A DNA stretch of 64,000 bases from NCBI RefSeq assembly GCF_009176975.1, contig NZ_WEZG01000002.1, positions 248,001-312,000 on the forward strand, in the 5' to 3' direction. A model generated the notes under the pieces. That model was not told the DNA's origin. It worked only from the letters and a program-made list of their open reading frames with translations, and ran no database searches. The translations under genes were made by a program, and so were the position numbers. Shown one piece after another: positions 10,335 through 19,281 of the stretch; the stretch's first letter is position 1, and each line of letters begins with the position of its first letter. This DNA is from Aureimonas psammosilenae (GTDB lineage Bacteria; Pseudomonadota; Alphaproteobacteria; Rhizobiales; Rhizobiaceae).

Positions 10335-11456
10335 TTACTTGCCGAGTTCGGCGTAGGTGATCTTGCCGTCCGCGTTCGGCTTCCAGACATACATCACGTA
10401 GTCCAGGTCCTTGCGGTCGCCCTTTTCGTCATAGGCGATCGGGCCGATGACCGTTTCGATCGACTTGCCGGCATGCAGCACTTCCGCGACCTTCTGCGGG
10501 TCGGCGGAGCCGGCATTCTTGATGCCGTCCGCGATGACCTGAACGGCCGCGTAGGAGTAGAGCGTGTAGGCCTCGGGGTTGAAGCCGGCGTCGCGGAACG
10601 TCTTCACGACGTTGGCGGCGGCGGGGTTCTTGGTGGCGTCCGGACCGAAGGTCATCAGCGTGCCTTCCACGGCCGGGCCGCCGATCGTGGCGAACTCGTC
10701 CGAGGTGATGCCGTCGCCCGACATGAAGGCGGGCTTGAAGCTCGTGTCGGCCGACTGGCGGACGATCAGGCCGGCTTCGGTGTGGAGGCCGCCCCAATAG
10801 ATGAGATCGACCTTCTCGGCCTTCATCTTGGAGATCAGCGCCGAGAAGTCCTTGTCGCCGACATTGACGCCTTCGTACATGACTTCCTTGTCGCCGGCGG
10901 CGTTCATCGCCTTCTTGGTCTCGTCGGCGAGGCCCTGGCCGTAGGGCGTCTTGTCGTGGATGATCGCGACCTTCTTGCCCTTGAAGTTCTCGGCGATGTA
11001 CTTGCCGGCCACCGCGCCCTGCTGGTCGTCGCGGCCGCAGGTGCGGAACACGTTGGTCAGACCGCGGTCGGTGAACTTCGGATTGGTGGAGGCGGGGGTC
11101 ACTTCGAGGATGTTGTTCTCGGCGAAGACGTCCGAGGCCGGGATCGAAACGCCGGAGTTGAACGCGCCGACCACGAAGGTCACGCCTTCACCCACGAACT
11201 TGTTGGCGACCGAAACGCCCTGCTTGGGATCGGACACGTCGTCGCCGAGCTCGAGCGAAAGTTTCTCGCCGTTGATGCCGCCGGCGGCGTTGATGTCCGC
11301 GACCGCCTGCTCGGCGCCCTTCTGGAGCTGCGCGCCGAAGGCGGCGTTGGGGCCGGTGAGCGGGCCCATGACGCCGATCTTGATGTCGGCGAAGGCCGTG
11401 CCCGACAGAAGCAGGCCAGCGACGAGCGCGGCGCTTGAAAGCAGATGTTTCTTCAT
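10335..11456 (-). CDS. livK: branched-chain amino-acid ABC transporter, periplasmic binding protein
   Basis: This 373-residue type-I periplasmic binding protein should capture leucine, isoleucine, valine or related amino acids for the membrane complex encoded upstream. The first 23 residues (MKKHLLSSAALVAGLLLSGTAFA) form a classic signal peptide with an AFA cleavage site. The mature protein opens with DIKIGVMGPLTGPNAAFG, which is the family signature, and has the two-lobe Peripla_BP_6 pattern, including CGRDDQQG and KTPYGQGLAD. I start at 11456, preceded by AGGGG; the longer open frame upstream is intergenic. It is the last gene of the operon, 101 bases after the DUF6867-type gene, and could have its own promoter there. 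Confidence 0.93.
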   Translation of the reverse strand: MKKHLLSSAALVAGLLLSGTAFADIKIGVMGPLTGPNAAFGAQLQKGAEQAVADINAAGGINGEKLSLELGDDVSDPKQGVSVANKFVGEGVTFVVGAFNSGVSIPASDVFAENNILEVTPASTNPKFTDRGLTNVFRTCGRDDQQGAVAGKYIAENFKGKKVAIIHDKTPYGQGLADETKKAMNAAGDKEVMYEGVNVGDKDFSALISKMKAEKVDLIYWGGLHTEAGLIVRQSADTSFKPAFMSGDGITSDEFATIGGPAVEGTLMTFGPDATKNPAAANVVKTFRDAGFNPEAYTLYSYAAVQVIADGIKNAGSADPQKVAEVLHAGKSIETVIGPIAYDEKGDRKDLDYVMYVWKPNADGKITYAELGK

Positions 11457-11557
11457 GCGTAACCCCTGTTGTTTAGCTGCAGCTTCGGTTCCAAGCATTT
11501 GGAACCAATGATCGAATGACGTTTTTCGGATGAGCTTCGTCCAAAGCTCAGCCGCTG

Positions 11558-11944
11558 TCATCCAGATTTCGTGAGAGGGCCGGTGCTCTCTGCGGGTGTC
11601 GTTACCGTCCGCCAGGAAAGGGGGCCGGAGCGCTCGTTCAGCCAGTGGTACTGCGTGACCATCTGGCTGGTCCGCGTGTAGCGATAGGCGAAGAAACCGA
11701 TCGCGACGATCACGATCGTATCCACCAGATAGTAGTGCAGCGACAGAAGCGTGTCGCCGAGAACGCTGAAGTGGATGAATCGGATCGCGATGCCGAGAAG
11801 CAGGAGGTAGAAGAAAAGGACGGCCTGCCCCCGCCAAGTCTGCGCGCAGCTTCGGCCGGTCGCCCAGGCCGCGCCACCGCCCAGAATCACGGTGACGAGG
11901 ATAAAGGGGAATGCGGATGGCGTTTCGTAGATCAGACCCTGCAT
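11558..11944 (-). CDS. small membrane protein of the liv operon (DUF6867-like)
   Basis: This 128-residue protein has three hydrophobic segments (about 12-30, 42-62 and 70-90). The pattern FILVTVILGGGAAW, RFIHFSVLGDTLLSLHYYLVD and QMVTQYHWLNERSGPLSWR matches, from memory, the DUF6867 family, which in Hyphomicrobiales is found beside branched-chain amino-acid transporter genes. It lies seven bases after livF and before livK. It may assist transporter assembly or regulation, but no function is known. The last 20 residues are polar and probably cytoplasmic. Confidence 0.8.
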   Translation of the reverse strand: MQGLIYETPSAFPFILVTVILGGGAAWATGRSCAQTWRGQAVLFFYLLLLGIAIRFIHFSVLGDTLLSLHYYLVDTIVIVAIGFFAYRYTRTSQMVTQYHWLNERSGPLSWRTVTTPAESTGPLTKSG

Positions 11945-11951
11945 GTGACCC

Positions 11952-12682
<731 letters not shown>

Positions 12683-12686
<4 letters not shown>

Positions 12687-13552
12687 CGCACGGCCTCGCC
12701 GGTCATTGCATCGAGCTGATGCTCCACCTTTTCCACTTCCTCGTCGTCGACGCCGAGATAGGCCGCGATCACGCGCGGATCGTTCTTCACTTCGGCCGGC
12801 GTGCCGTCGGAAATCTTGGTGCCGTATTCCAGCACCACGACGTGATCGGAAATCTCCATCACGACGCTCATGTCGTGCTCGATCAGGAGAAGCGACGTGC
12901 CGTGCTTCTCGCGGATGCCGAGAAGGAGCTTGTTGAGTTCCGCCGATTCGCGCGGGTTGAGGCCCGCCGCCGGCTCGTCGAGGCAGAGAAGCGCGGGTTC
13001 GGTGCACATGGCGCGCGCAATCTCGAGCCGCCGCTGGTCGCCATAGGGCAGGTCCGCCGCCGGGTCGTCGGCGCGGTCGATGAGCCGCGTCTGTTCCAGC
13101 CAGTAGCGCGCGCGCTCCACGGCCTGCTTCTCGGCGTCGCGGTAGCTCTTCAGCCCCAGGATGCCGAGGAAGGTCATGCCCGACGCGCGCATCAAGGGCG
13201 TGTGCTGCGCGACGAGCAGGTTCTCCAGCACCGTCATGCCGCCGAAGAGGCGGATGTTTTGGAAGGTGCGCGCCACTTTCGCGACGCGCGAGATACGGAA
13301 ATCCGTCATCCGCTCCAGAAGATGCACCTGGCCGTCGGCGTGATGAAGCGCGAACATGCCCGATGTCGGCTTGTAGAAGCCGGTGATGCAGTTGAAGACC
13401 GTGGTCTTTCCCGCACCGTTCGGGCCGATGAGAGCCGTGACCTCGCCGCGCCCGGCGACGAAGGACAGGTCCTTCACCGCCGTCAGGCCGCCGAAGCGCA
13501 TGGTGACGTGCTCGACCCGCAGTACCGGGTCCTTTTCCCAGGACAAGGCCAT
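12683..13552 (-). CDS. livG: branched-chain amino-acid ABC transporter ATPase
   Basis: This 289-residue cytoplasmic ATPase pairs with LivF. Walker A is GPNGAGKTTVFN, then ITGFYKPTSG, the LivG-specific VARTFQNIRLFGGMTVLENL, and Walker B LLCLDEPAAGLNP. The canonical LSGG signature reads LPYGDQRRLEIARA, as is normal for LivG. Start at 13552 chosen because the ATG overlaps the livM stop (ATGA) and puts [22 protein letters not shown] at the N-terminus, only partly quoted here. An acidic C-terminal tail (about 265-289) is a little longer than in E. coli. Confidence 0.94.
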
Positions 13553-14952
13553 CAGCCGTGCCCTTCCGTCACGAGATCGGCCGAGATGGCCTTGCGTTCC
13601 TTCAGGAAGGCGGTCGGCTGGCGAGCCGAAACGAAACCGCGCGGGCGCCAAAGCATGATGCCCACCATGACGAGGCCGAAAATGAACATGCGATAATGGT
13701 CTGGATTGAACTCGTTGCCGAAGACGGCCTTCAGGAAGGAAAGCTCGCGCAGCATCTCGGAGCCGCCGATCATCACCACGGCGGCGATGGCGACGCCCAC
13801 CATGGAGCCCATGCCGCCAAGAACCACGATCGCGACGATCACGACGGATTCCAGGAAGACGAAGGATTCCGGCGACACGAAGCCCTGGCGCGCGGCGAAG
13901 AAGGAGCCGGCGAAGCCTGCAAACATCGCGCCGATGGCGAAGGCCGTCAGCTTGGTGTTCGTGGTGTTAATGCCGAGCGAACGGCAGGCGACCTCGTCTT
14001 CGCGCAGCGCTTCCCAGGCACGGCCGATCGGCATCCGGCGCAGCCGCACCGTGATGAAGGCCGTGAACAGGGCGAGAGCCAGGATGAGGTAGTAGAGGAA
14101 GATCTTGTAATAAGCGGAAGAGGGCGGCAGCGCGAAGGCGCGCGCGAAGCTGCTGGCGCCCATGTCGAAGGTGTAAAGGCCGAACAGCGTGACCTTCGGG
14201 ATCGAGGAGATGCCCGCCGCGCCGCCGGTGAATTCGCGCCAGTTGATGAGAACGAGGCGGATGATCTCGCCGAAGGCCAGCGTCACGATGGCGAGATAAT
14301 CGCCGCGAAGACGCAAGACCGGGAAGCCGAGGAGGATGCCGAAGGTCGCCGCCAAGATGCCGGCAATCGGCAGAAGCACCCAGAACGACAGGTCGTAGTG
14401 GATGGCCAGAAGCGCGTAGCTGTAGGCGCCCACCGCGTAGAAGGCGACATAGCCGAGGTCGAGAAGGCCCGCGAGGCCGATCACGATGTTGAGGCCCCAG
14501 CCGAGCATCACGTAGATGAGGATCTGGACGCCGAAATTGTCGACCCACTTGATCGAGCCCTGGACGCCGGAAAGCGTCACGACGATCACCGGGTAAAGGA
14601 GGAGCAGCACGATGCCGCCGCGGAAGAGCCGCTTGTGGCGCAGGCGCCGCGCTTCGGCATCCGCGATCACGGCCGAAACCGGCTTCCTGTTCTCGCGCCG
14701 CGAGGCGAGCGCGGGAAACACGAAGGCCGACAGAAGAAAGCGCCCGACGAAGACGATCGCGACGATGATCAGGGCGTTGCCGAGCTTGTTCTGGACGATC
14801 AGCTCGTTCGCCATGTTCTGCGAGGTTTCGAGGCCGACGAGCGGCCCGAAGATGGCGAGCGCCACGATGCCGGCGATCAGGGCATCCTTGAACGCCTTGC
14901 CGAAGTCCGGCCCGTGCTGGGCCGGGGAATGAACCGTTGCCTGTGCCGTCAT
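13552..14952 (-). CDS. livM: branched-chain amino-acid ABC transporter permease (long N-terminal form)
   Basis: This 466-residue inner-membrane permease forms the transport channel with LivH. The N-terminal 130 residues hold two to three membrane helices before the conserved core, as in the DUF3382-containing LivM type. The core includes [25 protein letters not shown], split here as separate motifs GLAGLLDLG and AFYAVGAY, then [20 protein letters not shown] and the EAA-like loop [16 protein letters not shown], which contacts the ATPases. The start at 14952 lies six bases after the livH stop. A larger open frame extends upstream but only overlaps livH. Confidence 0.94.
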   Translation of the reverse strand: MTAQATVHSPAQHGPDFGKAFKDALIAGIVALAIFGPLVGLETSQNMANELIVQNKLGNALIIVAIVFVGRFLLSAFVFPALASRRENRKPVSAVIADAEARRLRHKRLFRGGIVLLLLYPVIVVTLSGVQGSIKWVDNFGVQILIYVMLGWGLNIVIGLAGLLDLGYVAFYAVGAYSYALLAIHYDLSFWVLLPIAGILAATFGILLGFPVLRLRGDYLAIVTLAFGEIIRLVLINWREFTGGAAGISSIPKVTLFGLYTFDMGASSFARAFALPPSSAYYKIFLYYLILALALFTAFITVRLRRMPIGRAWEALREDEVACRSLGINTTNTKLTAFAIGAMFAGFAGSFFAARQGFVSPESFVFLESVVIVAIVVLGGMGSMVGVAIAAVVMIGGSEMLRELSFLKAVFGNEFNPDHYRMFIFGLVMVGIMLWRPRGFVSARQPTAFLKERKAISADLVTEGHG

Positions 14953-14957
14953 ATCGA

Positions 14958-15878
14958 TCAGACCTTCTCGATTTCCGGCCGGCCGAGGAGGCCTTGCGGC
15001 ATGAAGATCAGGACGATGATGAGGATCGAGAAGGCCGCGACGTTCTGGTAGTCGGCCGACACGTACTGCGCCCAGAAGGTCTCGATGAGGCCGATGAGGA
15101 TGCCGCCGATCACTGCGCCGGGAAGCGAGCCGATGCCGCCGAGAACGGCCGCCGTGAAGGCCTTGACGCCCGGCGTGAAGCCGTCGGCGAAGTTGATGAC
15201 GCCGTAATACATCAGGAACATCGTGCCGGCGACGGCGGCCAGCGCCGCGCCCATCACGAAGGTCAGCGAGATGGTGAAATCGACATTGATGCCGAGGAGG
15301 CCGGCCATCTTGCGGTCCTGCTCGCAGGCGCGCTGGGCGCGGCCGAGCGAGGTCTTCTGCACCACGTACCAGAAGGCGGCGAGAAGAACGGCGGTGACGG
15401 TCCAGATCACGAGCTGCTTCAGCGAGACCGTGACGCCATAGCCCTCGGCGTTGGTCCAAAGGGTGTAGCTGTCGCGCAGCATCGGCGGGGTGGCCTTGTT
15501 GCGGGGGCCTTGCGCGATCTGCACGAAGTTCGACAGGACGATGGACATGCCGATCGCCGAAATCAGCGGCGCAAGGCGGAACGAGCCTCGCAAGGGCCTG
15601 TAGGCCACGCGCTCGATTGCCCAGCTCAGAACCGAGGTGAGGATCATGGAGGCCACCATCACCAGAAGAAGGGCGAGGGCGACGGAAGTAACGCCGAGCC
15701 AGGTGGTCAGCACAAGGAAGAGAATCAGGGCGAAGAAGGCGGACACCATGAAGACGTCGCCATGTGAAAAGTTGACCATGCCGATGATGCCGAAGACCAT
15801 CGTGTAGCCGATGGCGATGAGTCCATAGATGGAACCCAATGTCAGGCCGTTGATCAACTGCTGGAAGAATCCCTCCAT
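14958..15878 (-). CDS. livH: branched-chain amino-acid ABC transporter permease
   Basis: This 306-residue inner-membrane permease opens with the family motif [20 protein letters not shown] (first part quoted) and contains [12 protein letters not shown] and the EAA-like loop [21 protein letters not shown], in pieces, facing the ATPases. About eight hydrophobic segments are visible. It is the first gene of the liv operon, whose promoter should be in the 319-base gap shared with purU. Complete and of normal length. Confidence 0.94.
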   Translation of the reverse strand: MEGFFQQLINGLTLGSIYGLIAIGYTMVFGIIGMVNFSHGDVFMVSAFFALILFLVLTTWLGVTSVALALLLVMVASMILTSVLSWAIERVAYRPLRGSFRLAPLISAIGMSIVLSNFVQIAQGPRNKATPPMLRDSYTLWTNAEGYGVTVSLKQLVIWTVTAVLLAAFWYVVQKTSLGRAQRACEQDRKMAGLLGINVDFTISLTFVMGAALAAVAGTMFLMYYGVINFADGFTPGVKAFTAAVLGGIGSLPGAVIGGILIGLIETFWAQYVSADYQNVAAFSILIIVLIFMPQGLLGRPEIEKV

Positions 15879-16197
15879 GATGCGTCCTTGGATATTGCCG
15901 TTCGACAGGCTGACCGAATTGGAATGACGAAGCAGCGGGTTGGCAGGTCAAATGCCTTTCCCTTCGCCACCGTTCGGTCATGATCAGTTTCATAGCGACG
16001 CTTCGGAAGCAAGCTCACATTCGCGACATTGATGTTGAGAATCAGCTTCCGTGATCCATGAGGTGAAAAAGCACTTGGCTGACGCCTCTGTGTCGACCTT
16101 AAGTCGCTTTTTGTCGCGTCGCTCGGTGCCGATGCGCTAAGGATCGCGTCCGACATCCGCGCCCTTTCCGCCGACCGTTCCAGACCTGCGAGCCACG
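15879..16197. other. intergenic region between livH and purU
   Basis: These 319 bases separate the divergently transcribed livH and purU. The centre (about 15985-16070) is clearly more AT-rich than its surroundings and should hold promoters for both, but I could not fix a convincing -35/-10 pair, operator or riboswitch-like structure. Open frames crossing it on either strand are arginine/serine-rich and look spurious. Confidence 0.5.
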
Positions 16198-17073
16198 ATG
16201 CCTTCCGAACCCGCGACCTCCGCCACGGACGCTTTCATCCTTAACCTCACCTGCACGGACAAGCCGGGCATCGTTTCGGCGGTCACGACGGAACTTGCCG
16301 AACGGGGCGCCAACATCGCCGAATCCAGCCAGTTCTGGGATCGCGGCACCGACAGGTTCTTCATGCGCATCGCCTTCGCCGCGCCGGCCGGGCTCGGCCG
16401 GGACGCCATCGCGAAGGCCATCGAGCCGGTGGTGTCGCGTTTCGACATGAAGACGCGGCTGGTGGACGTGTCGCGCGCACCGCGCATCGTCATCATGGTG
16501 TCGAAGTTCGACCATGCGCTGCGCCATCTCCTGTACCAGATCCAGGTCGGCTGGCTGCGGGCGGAAGTGGTCGCCATCGTGTCCAATCACGAGGACGCGC
16601 GCCGGCTGGCGGAGATCGACGCCATTCCCTTCCACTACATCCCCGTCACGCGCGACACGAAGGCGGAGCAGGAAGAAAAGCTTCTGGCGCTCGTGCGCGA
16701 AACCGATGCCGATCTGGTGGTGTTGGCGCGCTACATGCAGGTCCTGTCCGACAACCTGTCGAAGCGCCTGTTCGGCAAGGTGATCAACATCCACCACTCG
16801 TTTCTGCCGAGTTTCAAGGGCGCCAAGCCCTATCACCAGGCGCATGGCCGGGGCGTGAAGCTGATCGGCGCGACGGCGCACTATGTCACCGCCGATCTCG
16901 ACGAAGGTCCGATCATCGAGCAGGAGGTCGAGCGCGTGACCCACGCCATGACCTCGGAAGATTTCGTGGCCGTCGGGCGCGACGTGGAAAGCCGCGTCCT
17001 GGCGCGCGCCGTGAAGATGCATCTGGAAAGCCGGGTGATGCTGAACGGCCAGAAGACCGTCGTCTTCGCCTGA
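16198..17073 (+). CDS. purU: formyltetrahydrofolate deformylase
   Basis: This 291-residue enzyme hydrolyses 10-formyltetrahydrofolate to formate and tetrahydrofolate, balancing one-carbon pools. An N-terminal ACT domain (about 12-90, with NLTCTDKPGIVSAV) is followed by the formyltransferase domain. That domain has IVSNHEDARRLAE, VLARYMQVLS, the catalytic INIHHSFLPSFKGAKPY stretch with its His residues, and the catalytic Asp in ADLDEGPII. Length and order match PurU; a phosphoribosylglycinamide formyltransferase would lack the ACT domain. It ends 85 bases before tRNA-Ser, the prophage attachment point. Confidence 0.95.
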   Translation: MPSEPATSATDAFILNLTCTDKPGIVSAVTTELAERGANIAESSQFWDRGTDRFFMRIAFAAPAGLGRDAIAKAIEPVVSRFDMKTRLVDVSRAPRIVIMVSKFDHALRHLLYQIQVGWLRAEVVAIVSNHEDARRLAEIDAIPFHYIPVTRDTKAEQEEKLLALVRETDADLVVLARYMQVLSDNLSKRLFGKVINIHHSFLPSFKGAKPYHQAHGRGVKLIGATAHYVTADLDEGPIIEQEVERVTHAMTSEDFVAVGRDVESRVLARAVKMHLESRVMLNGQKTVVFA

Positions 17074-17157
17074 CGGGGAAGGGCCCGAGCGCGACCGAAG
17101 CGCTTTTGCAGCGAAGACGGCTTGCGAAGCAGCGGCGCTTGGGCTAACTCCGGCGGT

Positions 17158-17247
17158 GGAGAGGTGGCCGAGTGGTCGAAGGCGCGCCCCTGCTAAGGGC
17201 GTATACGGGTAACCGTATCGAGGGTTCGAATCCCTTCTTCTCCGCCA
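17158..17247 (+). tRNA. tRNA-Ser(GCU)
   Basis: The 90-nt sequence folds as a type II tRNA. The acceptor stem is GGAGAGG / CTTCTCC with discriminator G and encoded CCA. The D arm is in GCCGAGTGGTCGAAGGC, and the anticodon stem CGCCC/GGGCG encloses the loop CTGCTAA with anticodon GCT at 17192-17194. A long variable arm (TACGGGTAACCGTA) and a T arm GAGGG-TTCGAAT-CCCTT complete it. The 3' end is the apparent integration target of the adjacent prophage; the tRNA sequence is intact on this side. Confidence 0.97.
17219..17247 (+). other. probable attL core of the prophage (3' end of tRNA-Ser)
   Basis: The tyrosine integrase gene ends 91 bases from the tRNA 3' end and all phage genes lie beyond it, so the T-arm/acceptor 3' half of the tRNA is the likely crossover region. 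The exact core cannot be set because the other junction is outside the window. An 8-bp inverted repeat, CAGAACCC / GGGTTCTG (17246-17253 and 17274-17281), starts inside the encoded CCA. Confidence 0.6.
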
Positions 17248-17337
17248 GAACCCGTTGTTTTGTTTAGCGCTTTGGGTTCTGAAATCTCTCGACTTCTCAG
17301 GCAATCTGACGATCCGAGACGAGAACAAACGCGGATT

Positions 17338-18414
17338 TCAGCGAGATGCCTGCAAACTTCTTGCAGAGTTTGATCCCGATCCGTTCCTCTGTCGAAAATC
17401 CCAGCCGAGTCGCTTCGCCTCCTGGCCAAGGCCTGGATAGGGCATCTTCACGTATCGCTCCCAAGCATCGCTCTTCCATCCACCCTGTTGGCGCAGTCGC
17501 ACGATGTCGAGCGTCTGAGCGTAGAACCATGTGGCCCAGGAATGCCGAGCGGTGTGCGGCGTATAGATCGCTGGATCCACGCCGATCGTCTCGCAAGCCC
17601 TGATCCAGAAGCGAAGCCGGCGGCCATGCGAAAGGTCTTCGTAGGGCGTACCGTCATAGCGCAGGAACAGCGGCCCCTTGTCGCCAAGGTTCGGGATTGC
17701 CGAGAGCGCCGCCTTCACCTTCGGGATGAGCGCAACGGACCGCTGATCGCCATTCTTCGTGTCGCGCAGGATCGCATAGCCGTTGTCGAGATCGATGTCG
17801 TCGCGACCGTCGATGCCGATCGCCTCCGACACCCGAACGCCTTGGCCGAACAGGAAGGTGGCAAAGGCCGGCGTCCAAGGGTTCGGATATCGGCTCGCGA
17901 CGATGGCTTCCAGAAGGTCGTTCGCGCGTTTCGGGGTGAAGAAGTAGGTGCGCTGCTGACCGTCAGATGGCCGCTTGACGATCGGATGATGCCCATTCGC
18001 CCGAAGGATCGCGAGCGCCGGTGCGTAGAACTGGCGTCGGATCGTTGCTGATGACAAGGCAGGGTCGGGATAAGCGCGGAACGCTGCATCTTCGATCTCG
18101 ACTTGGCCGATGGCGTCAATGCGCAGCTTGCCGAGTTGCGCCACCACCTTCGTCAGGTATCGGCGCTCCCCTCCATTGCGTTCATATCGCGCGGCCGCCT
18201 CCGCGAACGTGATAGCGGGTTCGCGACCCGTGTAATTCCGTTCCGCGACTTCGCCTTCGATCTGTCGCTTGATGGCGTCGGCTTGCCCTTTGTCTCGGGT
18301 TTTGGCCGATCGCCGGATCTGAATGCTATGAGGCTCGCCACCTTTCCAGACAGTGACGGTTCCATGGATCTGGTAGATGCCGGACTTTGGGTCTCGCTTG
18401 AGTTCGAGGGACAT
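17338..18414 (-). CDS. int: tyrosine recombinase (phage integrase)
   Basis: This 358-residue integrase should catalyse prophage integration into, and excision from, tRNA-Ser. The catalytic residues are visible: Arg194 in GVRVSEAIG, His287 and Arg290 in HTARHSWATW, Trp313 in QQGGWKS in the position of the second His/Trp, and nucleophile Tyr321 in ERYVKM. The N-terminal 70 residues resemble an arm-binding domain and residues 70-150 the core-binding SAM-like region. The gene points toward the tRNA, as is usual for tRNA-targeting phages. Its start lies inside the upstream excisionase-like frame. Confidence 0.93.
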   Translation of the reverse strand: MSLELKRDPKSGIYQIHGTVTVWKGGEPHSIQIRRSAKTRDKGQADAIKRQIEGEVAERNYTGREPAITFAEAAARYERNGGERRYLTKVVAQLGKLRIDAIGQVEIEDAAFRAYPDPALSSATIRRQFYAPALAILRANGHHPIVKRPSDGQQRTYFFTPKRANDLLEAIVASRYPNPWTPAFATFLFGQGVRVSEAIGIDGRDDIDLDNGYAILRDTKNGDQRSVALIPKVKAALSAIPNLGDKGPLFLRYDGTPYEDLSHGRRLRFWIRACETIGVDPAIYTPHTARHSWATWFYAQTLDIVRLRQQGGWKSDAWERYVKMPYPGLGQEAKRLGWDFRQRNGSGSNSARSLQASR

Positions 18415-18599
18415 TGCACCATTCTCTCGCCCAACAGGCGAAGTTGATCAGGACGAAGTTTCACAGCGCGACCGACGCGGACGAACGGCACACCGTGCCG
18501 GCGTATCAGGTCGCGAACATATCGGGCCGGGCTGGCGCTATCTGCCGGCGTGATGCCGAGAGCATCGGCCGCCTCGTCCAAGCTGATGGGGCGCTCCAT
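18153..18599 (-). CDS. possible excisionase-like small DNA-binding protein
   Basis: Residues 1-62 look like an Xis/AlpA-type winged helix (ISLDEAADALGI, then YVRDLIRRHGVPFVRVGRAVKLRPDQL) and the gene lies directly upstream of int, the usual place for xis. The rest of the frame (about 86 residues) runs out of phase through the start of int and is rich in Ser, Arg and Pro, so it may be an accidental tail rather than a folded domain. The start ATG at 18599 abuts the stop of the preceding gene. Function in excision is inferred from position and the small helix-turn-helix. Confidence 0.6.
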   Translation of the reverse strand: MERPISLDEAADALGITPADSASPARYVRDLIRRHGVPFVRVGRAVKLRPDQLRLLGERMVQCPSNSSETQSPASTRSMEPSLSGKVASLIAFRSGDRPKPETKGKPTPSSDRSKAKSRNGITRVANPLSRSRRRPRDMNAMEGSADT

Positions 18600-19052
18600 T
18601 CAGCCCTCCGCCTTTTGCGCGATGGCCCGGATGGCGTCAGGCAGCGGCGGGATCGCGACCGCGAGGTAATGCGTCGGAGCCGCATAGCTGCCGCTGTTCG
18701 CCACGGTGTCGTGCCCGGTGGGTGACGACCAGACGCGCTCATCTCCAGGGAAGATGGCGCAGTGCGCCCAGGTCGGGCCTTTCTCGCCAACCCGGTAGGT
18801 TCGGTGCCAGCCCTCTGGCGCTTCGTCAGCGTCCCGCCATTCGGCCGCCGCCTCTTCCAGCCCTTGGCGTCTTCCCTCGGCTTTGGCGGTCTCGCGGGTG
18901 GCGCGGCGGTCTGCCATGATGGCTCCCGCTATCATCTCCTCGACATCCGCATGGCATTCCGCGACGGGGGCTTCGTCCCACGTCTTCCGTGCCAAGGCTC
19001 TCACCTCCGCCGGCACGTCCTCCGCCAGCGCGCGCACGTCCGGCTTATCCAT
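18600..19052 (-). CDS. phage protein of unknown function
   Basis: This 150-residue protein has a helical, charged N-terminal half (many Ala, Glu and Arg, for example RRATRETAKAEGRRQGLEEAAAE in the middle). The C-terminal half is aromatic, with WHRTYRVGEKGPTW and a final APTHYLAVAIPPLPDAI. The last motif resembles the ending of small phage DUF551-like proteins (THW-PLP), which is only a weak resemblance. It sits in the leftward early operon with an eight-base overlap to the preceding gene. Confidence 0.7.
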   Translation of the reverse strand: MDKPDVRALAEDVPAEVRALARKTWDEAPVAECHADVEEMIAGAIMADRRATRETAKAEGRRQGLEEAAAEWRDADEAPEGWHRTYRVGEKGPTWAHCAIFPGDERVWSSPTGHDTVANSGSYAAPTHYLAVAIPPLPDAIRAIAQKAEG

Positions 19053-19281
19053 GGCTCGCGTCCTTCTGTTCGCGGAGGGCGGCGCGGCCTGTTTCGGTCA
19101 GCATCCAAGAAGCGCCGAAATTATTTGGCATCCGGCCCAGCGACACCAGCCCCTTAGCCTCTAACTTGGGCATGGTTTTCGGCCGCCATTTAAAGGGAAG
19201 CCCGTGTGGCCATGTGGCCGTGTCCATGAGGGCTCCCAACTCAAGCCTCGTCAGCCTCTCACCCATTTGCGTCGTCTCCAC
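19045..19281 (-). CDS. small phage protein, winged-helix-like
   Basis: This 78-residue protein has the pattern of a small winged helix: RLELGALMDTATW, then RPKTMPKLEAKGLVSLGRM and WMLTETGRAALREQK, a layout common in transcription factors with a C-terminal wing ending in TxxGR. DNA binding is inferred. It overlaps both neighbours by short stretches, consistent with tight operon packing. Confidence 0.7.
   Translation of the reverse strand: METTQMGERLTRLELGALMDTATWPHGLPFKWRPKTMPKLEAKGLVSLGRMPNNFGASWMLTETGRAALREQKDASHG

Noticed and set aside
13558-15051. Plus-strand frame of 497 codons across livM/livH
   Set aside because: Antisense to two certain permease genes; product is His/Asp/Arg-rich with no membrane or enzyme pattern.
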